A stretch of DNA of 64,000 nucleotides, from assembly GCA_009193035.1 (NCBI GenBank), contig SWDT01000004.1, forward strand, positions 558,001 to 622,000, read 5' to 3'. Source of the stretch: Halicephalobus mephisto (lineage: Eukaryota; Nematoda; Chromadorea; Rhabditida; Panagrolaimidae). Below, piece after piece: positions 23,004 to 32,402 of this stretch; within the stretch, counting starts at the first letter, position 1, and each line of letters starts with the position of its first letter. Below the pieces are notes generated by a model, which was given only the letters and a program-made list of their open reading frames with translations, was not told the DNA's origin and made no database searches. Made by a program: the position numbers and the translations under genes.

Positions 23004-24437
23004 TTAAAAACCTTCAAAATGGGCCATGAAATCGAGAAAATCATGGTACACCGGCATTGCTGACTTTGGATTTACAGGCATCGTCGACAGCGACTCAGAG
23101 ACGTTCGAGGTGAAGCTGTTGAAATTCCGGAAGCTGGTTATTTCCTCAATTTCAAGTATTTCGTCTGCCAAGGAATCCATTTCACTCCATCCATTAGTCA
23201 GACAGTTGTTGTTTCTATCGGTGTTGTTCTGCTCACTGACGCCATCAAAACCAGCCTGATCGATCGTTTCCACGTCGGCTTTTGGATTCGTCTCTAGATC
23301 TGCCTGCCCACTTTGACTCAGGAGATGGAAATTTTCCTTGAAGTGTTGATCGAGGGAATTCCGTCGAGCTTTTAGGGCTTCTTTTTGGGAAAACGATTCA
23401 CTCTTGGATCGACCAAGTGTTCTTGCGGATCCTCCATTTAACACATCATCTGCGTAAATAGCATCGTCATCCGGCAACGAAGAAATGCTGGCGAGATCGT
23501 CAAGAAGAGGCTCGAATCTTCGTCTTCTTGGACCGGCAATCCTTTTTCTTTTCCTTGGTGCAGGGGAAGCTGATGTGATAACTGTCTCCTGTTCACAAGC
23601 CGAAAGCTCCTTCCATGGCATTAAATCCTCAATAAATTCACCTAGGTAGTACCCGCAGCTATCTGGTTTCGAATACGCAGGAGGTTCAGTGAACTCGAAG
23701 GACACCACATCGTTGCCGTCGTCGTCAACTCCATTCATAAACCCGATAGTAGGAACTAAACAATTACATTACGACAAAAGTCAGGTTAATTTTACTACGA
23801 AATTGTCTCGATGCGAGTTTTTAGAAACTAAAGCAGCTTACGTGACGATCTCGGTTTTGCGTGGGAGTTATTTCGTAATCTTATGATTTCTAACTCAGTG
23901 TTTTAGCAATATAGTCGGCTTGGATGGATCTGGAAACTTCTGAATGAGGATTATGTCGAGTACAAAAGGCAATACTCACCCCGCGCGACAAAGGTTATAT
24001 ATAAAGTACATACAAATGTCCAAAAACCATACCTAACACTAAAAACCCCATTGAAAACAAGTTGCTTTGCTTGTTAACGAGATAAAGACTTACTTAGGTA
24101 TTTGCGAAGATAATTCTGAAATGGATCGGTTCGACAGAGATTGATCATAGGCTCCCAGGTGTCGTCCGAAGGGTCATAGTCTTTCCATCTGACCAGAAAA
24201 GCTAAATTGTCGCTTCCGTATACTTCCAAATGAGGCAAATCAACATCAGCAATCCTAAAAGTCGCAAGATTAAAGTAAACTGAGATTAGATTAGAAAATT
24301 TACCGTTTGTGATCCAAAATAAGTTCGACTTCGTATTCGCCGTCTTCTGTCGAGGTAGATCCACTAGTCGCTTCCGTTTCTTTCATCAACCTCTTACGTT
24401 TCCTCGTCACGATGGGCCGTTGTCGCAAATGAACCAT
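23004..24437 (-). CDS. Chromodomain protein (methyl-lysine reader), no shadow domain
   Basis: 348 aa. Exons on the minus strand: 24437-24304, 24254-24094, 23755-23004. The N-terminus is basic (RPIVTRKRKRLMKE). A canonical chromodomain spans about residues 33-95: EYEVELILDHKR, LAFLVRWKDYDPSDDTWEP. The three HP1-type cage aromatics are present (Y35, W68, Y71), so it should bind methylated lysine on histone tails. The rest is acidic and low in structure, with a likely nuclear signal (PRKRKRIAGPRRRRFEP) and no chromoshadow domain. Worm CEC proteins have this general layout; I cannot choose a paralogue. A TTTGGCGAAG E2F-like box lies in the 5' UTR. It converges on the EED gene. Confidence 0.85.
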
Positions 24438-24570
24438 CGTCTTCGCCAAACATGAAGTCAACAAGGAAAAACCAGCAATCCGGTATTTCGAAACTACCGT
24501 ATGAATAAAACAGAAATTAGCGCGAGAGCGACGTAATTTTTCGTTTTGGGACTCAGGAACATTATCCAAC

Positions 24571-24965
24571 TTACTCGAACGTAAATCCTAGAGATTTTTG
24601 CAGTTTTTTCGAATTTTCATTTATATAATCTTGTAATTGTGTTAATTTCTTTACTTTTATATATTAATGTACTCGTGTAATTACATATTTGTATTTGAAT
24701 AATTTCCTCGAACGTAAATCCTAGAGATTTTTGCAGTTTTTTCGAATTTTCATTTATATATTCTTTAATTATGTTAATTTCTTTACTTTTATATATTAAT
24801 ATACTCGTGTAATTACATATTTGTATTTGAATAATTTCCGCGAACGTGAATCCTAGGAATTTTTGCAGCTTTTTCGAATTTTCATTTATATAATCTTGTA
24901 ATTGTGTTAATTTCTTTACTTTTATACACTGATATAATTGTATTTTTATGGTTTTTTCAAATAAA
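24571..24965. repeat. Tandem repeat, about 132-bp unit, 3 copies
   Basis: CGAACGTAAATCCTAGAGAT recurs at 24576, 24709 and 24841 (last copy CGAACGTGAATCCTAGGAAT), with TTACTTTTATATATTAAT and CTCGTGTAATTACATATTTG between. The unit stays open on the minus strand, which produces a spurious 159-aa ORF. Confidence 0.85.
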
Positions 24966-26120
24966 AATTTTAAGAATTTATGTCGTGGTGATTCTGTAAT
25001 AATGGAAGTTTTTGTTTTATATATTGATATTGTTGTATTGGTTTGATTTCCTCTAAGAATTTTGGAAAAGTCAAGTCCGTGCCACGGTAGTTTCATGATA
25101 ATATTTATTTTTTGTTAGTGTGGTTTTCCCAGCGAGATTGTTCTAACAAGTTCTTAAAGCCCATGTTGTGAATTCCGGCGATATTTCTGTTTCTAATATA
25201 TTGATGTGGTTTCCCCAATGACAATTCCAAATTTTCTGAAAATCTGAGATTATTTGGCAATGCTTGTTTCTGATTTTGATGTATTGAAAATTGTTCAGGA
25301 TTCCACCAATGTGTTGACTCAGCTGATGTGTTTCCGACTGTTGTTGATTGTCTTTTTCGTTCTCGATTCCAACAATTTCATTTTAGTTTCTTGCTACGTG
25401 GTCGATCCTTTTCGGTAATTGTTGCGAAGTGATCCGTTGCAGATTGCTTTCGAAGTTGTCCGATCACGTTGATCCACTTGGCCCTATTTATTCTTGCTCG
25501 TTTTCTTCCCTCGTCCATCGAATCAGAGTGCAAACAAGGGAGCTGACGGACGAAAACGGAAGAGTGGACGCTTTCCTCGACGACGACAACGAGACAAAAA
25601 CTGCGCAGTTTTTCTCCGGATTGATTTAACGTGCTTTTTATTCATCAGTAGCGTAAAATTATTTTTAAAACTCATTTTTTTCATAATTCTCAGACATAAC
25701 AAGTATTTTTTTCTCCTTTGGGCATGAGAAACGGAAAAAAATAATTTTTTAAACAAGTCCTTTGGTTCAAAACCATTCATACCGCTGCCCAGTCCGCGAT
25801 CAACTCCGTTGAATTTCGTCATTGTTGAACAAGTTTCGTTCTCGATTACTTTCTACATTATCTCAGGATGTCAAATATTTCCTCACAAGCAAAGCAATCC
25901 GGATTCGGTGCTGGTTTTAACACCTATGGACATTAACGCGTGTCTTCGGAGACGAACAGAGGCTTTTTTATCCCACGTGACCCTGGTTTAAAGGTTGTGG
26001 ATATGTCTAAAGAGAATATATCTGAAGTATTGATTACGAAATAGCATAAGATCGGGAGACCGTCACGCGAATGAGGGAATCGTCAGACTTTTTTAGTTTC
26101 TGGAAGTCGTGTCGGGATAA
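24966..26120. other. Intergenic stretch, no supported gene
   Basis: Mixed-composition DNA between divergent genes. The segment 25380-25620 is less AT-rich (AAAACGGAAGAGTGGACG, GACGACGACAACGAGAC) and may be promoter or a decayed exon. Open frames of 60-100 codons here resemble nothing I know. Confidence 0.4.
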
Positions 26121-26199
26121 TTTCGTGACAATGTAGTTGATTATGAAATCATAAAGTTACGAGATCAAAATTTTAGGTTACTGTAATTTCTAGATAACT

Positions 26200-26610
26200 A
26201 AAAATTCGTGATTTTTGATTTCTATAATAATGATTGATTTTGAAACAACTCCCATTCAAAACTGAAATTTTAGGCTAGTTCAGTTTCTAAGAACTTTTTG
26301 AAATTCGCGTTGAGATTATTTTGTGAAAATTTCATATATCGTTTTTATAATATATACTTGATTTCGAAATCATGAAATTAAGAAATAATTCCCACAAGAA
26401 AACCGAAATTTTAGGCTAGTTCAGTTTCTAAGAACTTTTTGAAATTCGCGTTGAGATTATTTTGTGAAAATTTCATATATCGTTTTTATAATATATACTT
26501 GATTTTGAAATCATAAAATTAAAAAATAATTCCTACAAAAAAAATCGAAATTTTAGGCTAGTTCAGTTTCTAAGAACTTTGCAAATTCTTTCCGATGATA
26601 TTTCGCAATA
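26200..26610. repeat. Copies of dispersed repeat B upstream of the second GPCR
   Basis: Three units of about 140 bp with GAAATTTTAGGCTAGTTCAG, TTTTTGAAATTCGCGTTGAG and TTTTATAATATATACTTGAT. Confidence 0.75.
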
Positions 26611-26687
26611 ATGTTAATTTTGAATTTTCATAGCAAGATTATTATTTCAGGATGGTTGGATTTCTTTATGTAATCTCATAGCTCAAC

Positions 26688-29172
26688 ATGGAATCCGCCA
26701 CAGATGAAGTTCTACTGGAATTTGCAACGAATGTTTGCAGTATTCAGCCACATGCTTTGCCGCTTGAAGACGAACAACAAGTTTGTTTTTTTTTTAATTT
26801 TTATTTAAAATTTTAATTTGAAATTTATTTTAATTTTAAAATTTTTATTTTTATTTAAAATTTATTTTTATTTAAAGTTTTATTTTTATTTAAAATTTAT
26901 TTTTATTTAAAATTTATTTTAATTTTAATTTTTATTTAAAATTTTAATTTGAAATTTATTTTAATTTTAAAATTTTTATTTTTATTTAAAATTTATTTTT
27001 ATTTAAAATTTATTTTTATTTAAAGTTTTATTTTTATTTAAAGTTTTATTTTTATTTAAAATTTATTTTTATTTTTATTTTTATTTGAAATTTATTTTTA
27101 TTTTAAAATTTTTATTTTTATTTTAATTTTTATTTTTATTTGAAATTTATTTTTATTTTAAAATTTTTATTTTTATTTAAAATTTATATTTATATTTATA
27201 TTTATATTTATTTAAAATTTTTATTTTTATTTAAAATTTATTTTAATTTGAAATTTTCAGAGCGCTTTGACCATTGTTTGGTGGACGAATGTTGTCTGTT
27301 TGCCGACGATTGCATTGATCGGTTTGACGTGCAATCTTCTTAACTTGCTTATTCTGACGGGTAACAAAGCAGCAAGAAGGATCCCATCATGGTAATTACT
27401 TTCTTATTTTTTATTAAAATTACAATATATGAAATTTAGGCATCTTCTTGTTGCTTTAGCTGTGTTCGATTCAGTTTTCCTAATATTTGCGACGATTGAA
27501 GTCATGCCGATGAGTATCCACGCCCTTGTTTCATGGCAATTTTTCAACGCTTTTTATACTCATGTTGCTTTATATATCAGGACCCTTGCTTCCACTTTTT
27601 ACAAAGCTAGTGTGTTGTAAGTTGCTGCATTTTCAATCATGACGAAACGTTTCTGTTCTAAATACTTTTGTTCCAATTTTTACAATTCTAATTTAAAAAT
27701 TAAAAACCAAATAATTTTACATCTGCTATATAGTGTTTTAAAAATAATTTTAGGTAAGTTTATTTTTTTATGAAATTTTTATAAAATTTGATATATCTTT
27801 AAAATTCAAAGTTAGTTTTCAGAATTTTGAATTCTGAAGGTTGATTTTTGATTCCGATTTTAGATTCAGAATCTATGGGTTTGATTACAGTATTATAAGT
27901 ACTTTTTGTAGAATTTTAACTTCAAAATTGGAATATAACTCCTCGGGATAAGAATGTTTCGGATAAAAATATTTCTCAATCTAGAATTTTGAATTCTGGA
28001 GGTTAACTATTGATTCTGATCTCAAATTCAAAATCTACAAATCTGATTACCTTATTATAAGTACATTTTGTAGAATTTTAACTTTAAAATTGGAATATAA
28101 GTGCTCAGGACAGGAATGCTTCAGATACAAATATTTCTCAATCTAGAATTTTGAATTCTGGAGGTTAACTATTGATTCTGATCTCAAATTCAAAATCTAC
28201 AAATCTGATTACATTTTTACAAATACTTTTTTGTAAATTTTTAACTTCAAAATTGGAATATAAGTGCTCGGGACAGAAACGTTACATAACTGTTTTAATT
28301 TCGATAATTACTGTTTTTGCAGGATTGTGGTAGCCTTCAATGTGGAACGATACGTGTGTGTTTGTCATCCTCTTGCGGCCCACAGAATTTGTACCTCCAG
28401 GAGGTCGAAACAGGCCATTTTTGCGTCTTTACTCGTCTCCTTCGTCTGTAGTGTTCAATGGCCACTGGTTTACAATATTGTCCAATGTTGGGATACGATA
28501 CGAAATCATTCCTATTATATTATTACTATGAGTGAAAACAAATTTTTACAGGTTATTTTTGTTTTTTGTTTGATTATTTAAGTAAAATTTTAGGGATATT
28601 ACAAAATTTCGGATTATTTTTCGCTGTTTGGCTTCAATGTTGCGCCGATCGTGGTTTTGTTTTTTCTGAATTTGAAGCTGATATCGACTTTGAGACAAGT
28701 TGTCGACCGGGACATCAACAGATCTAACAACAACAATCCGTTAGAACCGTCGATGAATGGACCCATGTTCGGTGTTTCTTCTGAATCGAGTTCTCAACGC
28801 CTGAATGCGAATGCTATGTTGTTTGCAGTTGTTGCTTTGTTGTTCGTTTGTGTCGGTCCTCAAGCTCCAGCAAGACTTCTCTACGAATATTACGGACACT
28901 ACGATTCCACCGCCGTAATTTACACTTGTATTAGTCAACAAATGGTTTTTCTAAATGCTGCTCTTAATTTTTGTCTTTATTGTTTGGTTTCTAGAAGATA
29001 TCGAGGATTGTTGAAGGAAAGTTTGAAAAATGTTTTTAAACCAGAAAGTGAATTCTGTACTTCAACCGGAATCCAACTAAAAACGAAATTTTCGACTCTT
29101 CAATCCCCGTCCGTGACGGCAGCAGACGAAAATCACCCTATGCTCGAACGCAGAGCCTCGGCGTTCCATTGA
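26688..29172 (+). CDS. Peptide-type class A GPCR
   Basis: 402-aa seven-TM receptor. Exons: 26688-26780, 27261-27391, 27440-27616, 28323-28551, 28594-29172. TM1 has GLTCNLLNLLILTG, TM2 has WHLLVALAVFDSVFLI, and TM3 ends VVAFNVERYVCVCHPL with an intact ERY. TM5 holds FGFNVAPIVVLFFL, followed by a Ser/Asn-rich third loop. TM6 is LFAVVALLFVCVGPQAPARL, and TM7 has NAALNFCLYCLVSRRYR in place of NPxxY. The tail is Ser/Thr-rich. The fold and ERY/NFCLYC motifs fit the worm neuropeptide receptors; the ligand cannot be named. Intron 1 is a TTTATTTTTATTTAAAATTT tract (26790-27250), and intron 3 (27617-28322) carries about 180-bp repeats. A TTATTTCAG acceptor lies at 26650. AATAAA at 29277-29282. Confidence 0.87.
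26785..27250. repeat. Low-complexity TTTTTATTTAAAATTTA tract (GPCR intron 1)
   Basis: Nearly 460 bp of T/A runs built from TTTATTTTTATTTAAAA, including a TATATTTATATTTATATT run. Confidence 0.85.
27780..28270. repeat. About 180-bp tandem repeat in GPCR intron 3
   Basis: AATTTTGAATTCTGGAGGTT, GATCTCAAATTCAAAATCTAC and TTTTGTAGAATTTTAACTT recur three times. Confidence 0.75.
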
Positions 29173-29184
29173 TTCTTGTCCAGA

Positions 29185-29975
29185 AGGATATTAGTCCTTG
29201 ATTTATTCTGAATTTTAGTTTAAAATTTGGGTAATTAAATCATTACAGTAAATGATTTAAAATACAAAATGTGATCAATAAAGTAATGTTAAAATTTTCG
29301 ACAATTGTTCTGGATCGATGGTGCTTGTTGGATTGTGCACGATCTATTTGAATACAAGCCACACAGAGTTGGTCCCGAAAGGAAATACCCTGAGGATCAG
29401 CGAAATTTGTAAGATTGCCTTTTGGCGGGAATTTTAAAATTGCGCAATATTCGTAATAGAGTTGTGTTTTATCTCGTGCCTGAGGCCCCAATAAAGTTAT
29501 TTCCACATATTTGCGTCTACACCCGGATCCGGATTCCCCAGCGACGATCCAACAGTGCTATTGCCCAGTCGGGTAAATAATAGATCTTTCTGGAAAAGTT
29601 TGACCCGATATGGAGTATTCTATAAAGTCCTAATTGAACTTGATTTAAATCTTAAAAAATATCAATATGATCTGGAATTTTCTAGAAAGATATTAGTCTG
29701 ATTTATTCTCAACTTTAATTTCGAATTTAAATAATTAAATCACTACAGTAAATGATTTAAAATTTAAATAAGATTGGTAAAGTATTTTTAAAATTTTCGA
29801 CAATCGCTCTGGATGTGATCTGGAATTTGTTAGAAAGATATTTGTCTTTGATTTATTCTCAACTTTAATTTCGAATTTAAATAATTAAATCAGCACTGTA
29901 AATGATTTAAAATTTAAATAAAATCGATAAAGTATTTTTAAAATTTTCGACAATCGCTCTGGATCGATTTCGAAA
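29185..29975. repeat. Three copies of the GPCR 3' UTR segment
   Basis: The block GATTTATTCTGAATTTTAGT, ATTAAATCATTACAGTAAAT, GATTTAAAATACAAAA, AAAATTTTCGACAATTGTTC occurs at 29195-29315 and again at about 29690-29815 and 29835-29965. Only the first copy follows the GPCR stop. The other two lie past 300 bp of unrelated sequence, just beyond the reductase stop. Confidence 0.7.
29243..29557 (-). CDS. Possible orphan terminal exon
   Basis: Starting after a CAATAG acceptor-like site, 104 codons stay open on the minus strand. The first 75 or so look coding: HCWIVAGESGSGCRRKYVEI, TLLGPQARDKTQLYYEYCAI, FADPQGISFRDQLCVACIQI. The last 20 codons run into the UTR repeat. There is no ATG and no partner exon in view. 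It could be a 3' exon of something downstream of the reductase on the same strand, or a pseudogene fragment. Family not recognised. Confidence 0.25.
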   Translation of the reverse strand, partial: HCWIVAGESGSGCRRKYVEITLLGPQARDKTQLYYEYCAILKFPPKGNLTNFADPQGISFRDQLCVACIQIDRAQSNKHHRSRTIVENFNITLLITFCILNHLL

Positions 29976-29997
29976 ATTATTAAAAACACAAAAAAAA

Positions 29998-30981
29998 TTA
30001 GAGTTTGGATTTTCCAGTTCTGCCTCGGATCATGTTTTCGACGGCTTCCCAGCCTTCTGGAGTCAGTTCGTGGTAGGCTGAGCCCCCGATGGCGCTTCCT
30101 TGTCCGAGGAACTGCTGACCTCCGTCGAAGTCGATTATCTAAGAAAAAAAATTATTTATTTTTGATAATTTTTGACTTACTGATCCATTTATCCAACTAC
30201 CGTAATCACTACAGATGAAAGCAGCAAGATTGGCCAATTCTTCAGGAGTTCCACAACGGCCTTCTGGAATCTGATGACCTGCTTCTTTGGCTACTTCGTC
30301 CAGAGGCACGACAGACAGCCTTCCGAATGCGCCTTCTGTCGGAATCGGTCCTGGAGCGATCGAAATGAACCTCATACCGTAACGACCCCATTCTGACGCC
30401 AAAGACCGGACCAGGTTGTCGACTCCGGCCTTCGCAACGGCGCTCGGGACGACGAACGGACTTCCGGTCTTGGCGTAGGTCGTCGTGATGTTGAGGAACG
30501 TGCATCCGTCGGAATTTCCGTCTTTTATGATTCGTTTTCCGAGTTCTAAGGTCATATTTAAGGTCCCGAGAAGAACGATATCGACGATTGTTTTCACCGC
30601 ATTCGGACTCAATCTTTCCGTCGCCATTACGAAATTGCCAGCGGCGTTGTTAACGACGATATTTGGAAGTTTTCCGAATTTTTTTTGGATTTCGTCATAT
30701 GTAGCGCTGATTGCTTCGGATTTTTTAATATCTAACTGAATTGGGATGACGGATTTTTTTGTTAAAGATGTTATTTCTTCGGCAGTTTTTTGAAGAACGT
30801 CAAATCTTCTGGCGGCAATCACGACGTCGGCCCCGAGGGCACTGAAGGTCGTCGCCATGGCCTTCCCGAGACCCGTTCCCCCGCCGGTTATCAAGGCCAA
30901 TTTTCCGTTCAAAGCCCCCTCGACCAAGGCAGGGGTCTTCTTGACTGGAAAGTACTTGTTCGGGTTCTTACAGTAAGCCAT
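29998..30981 (-). CDS. decr-1: 2,4-dienoyl-CoA reductase (SDR) with C-terminal SKL
   Basis: NADPH-dependent reductase needed to beta-oxidise polyunsaturated acyl-CoAs, 313 aa. Exons: 30981-30181 and 30138-29998. Rossmann signature GGGTGLGK at about residues 33-40, NNAAGNF, ERLSPNAVKTIVDIVLLGT, and active-site Tyr and Lys in TTTYAKTGSPFVVPSAVAKA. PGPIPTEGAFGRL, GTPEELANLAAFICSDYGSW and DFDGGQQFL follow. The body closely resembles mitochondrial DECR1, but the protein ends GKSKL, a classic PTS1 peroxisomal signal, and the N-terminus (MAYCKNPNKYFPVKK) is short for a mitochondrial presequence. TTTCAG lies one base before the ATG, a typical spliced-leader acceptor. Confidence 0.93.
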
Positions 30982-31139
30982 TCTGAAACAAGTTAAATAT
31001 TAATATTATCGGAAAATTTTTCGGTCGCAAAAAATAAAATTTTTTGAATGCTGGTTTTTAATCAACAACGCCACAAACTTTATAGTCTGAACGTAGTCTG
31101 ACTAGAACTATCGGTTTTCGAGGTCATCATTCTTTGGAA

Positions 31140-31720
31140 TGATTTTTTTAAACATAATGTTTTCAGTCCTCGATCACAAAGTTCATCAACAAAATTTAAT
31201 AAAAAAGATAAAGTACAAAATCCTCAATTATAAAGTTCATCAACAAGATTTGACAAAAAAAGATAAAGCAAAAGATTCTTAATTATAAAGTTCATCAATG
31301 ACGAAATTTGACAAAAGGGATAAAGTACAAAATCCTCGATCACAAAGTTCATCAACAAGATTTAACAAAAGGGATAAAGCATAAGATTCTTAATTATAAA
31401 GTTCATCAACAAAATTTGACAAAAGGAATAAAGTACAAAATCCTCGATCACAAAGTTCATCAACAGAATTTAACAAAAAAGATAAAGCATAAGATTCTTA
31501 ATTATAAAGTTCATCAACAAGATTTGACAAAAGGAATAAAGTACAAAATCCTCGATCACAAAGTTCATCAACAAGATTTAACAAAAGGGATAAAGCATAA
31601 GATTCTTAATTAAAAAGTTCATCGATACCAGGATTTGACAAAAAAGATAAAATACAAAATCCTCATAAAATTTATTAATGAAAAAATTCGACAAAAAAGA
31701 TAAAGCACAGTTTAGCCAGT
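31140..31720. repeat. Tandem repeat ATAAAGTTCATCAACAA
   Basis: Alternating about 60-bp units: AAAATCCTCGATCACAAAGT/TCATCAACAAGATT and AAGATTCTTAATTATAAAGT/TCATCAACAAAATT, roughly nine in all. The 101-aa ORF at 31308-31613 is the repeat read through and is not a gene. 31720-32205 is AT-rich and unannotated apart from a short repeat-B fragment (TATAGGGTACCCAACCCTTT) near 32105. Confidence 0.85.
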
Positions 31721-32204
31721 TAAGGAAAAATTCCCCCTTTTTATACTCTATATGGGATGTCAGGAACTGGGGTGAACTACTCTTCCAGGGCATGTTACTC
31801 CTCCTGCTATCTTTGACTTTCTCGTCTCAACGTAATGGAAGCTTTTCAAACATCTGAAAATTTATGAAAACTCCGAATTTTTTAAAATTCTACAGACTTC
31901 TAGAATTTTCCAAAATCAATAAAATTTTAAATTTCAAAATATGAAAAATCAGAAATAAAAGTCTTCACAAAATTGTCTCAACGCGAATTTTTAGAAATTT
32001 TTAAAAACGAAATCAATTTAAAATTCCGATTTTTTATAGTATTTCTTAATTTTATAATTTCGAAATCAATATTCCGGAAATTTATAGTTTCCAGATCAAG
32101 GTATATAGGGTACCCAACCCTTTGTCGTCCTTCTAGAGTTAATTTTCAAATATAAAAATATTAATAAATATCCTAAAAATCATTAAAAAACATTTTTTTG
32201 GTTT

Positions 32205-32299
32205 AGTTTTTCTAAATTATTATTATTAATTTATTTGTTATTAATATTAATATATTTATTGTCGTTTATTATTATTACTTATTTATTTACTATTGTTTA

Positions 32300-32330
<31 letters not shown>

Positions 32331-32402
32331 TTATCGTTTATTATTAATATTAATATTATTATTTATTTATTATCGTTTATTATTGTTATTATTATTATTT
32401 AT
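32205..32402. repeat. ATT/TTTA microsatellite
   Basis: Nearly 200 bp of ATTATTATT and TTTATTTA, immediately downstream of the paraoxonase-like stop. It supplies an AATAAA overlapping that stop on the minus strand. Confidence 0.85.

Noticed and set aside
24617..25096. 159-aa minus-strand ORF
   Set aside because: Translation of the 132-bp tandem repeat, no start context and no protein-like composition.
30790..30996. Plus-strand ORFs over the reductase
   Set aside because: Shadows of the SDR gene on the minus strand.
31308..31613. 101-aa ORF with internal repeats
   Set aside because: It is the 60-bp tandem repeat read through; the unit length is a multiple of three and lacks stops by chance.
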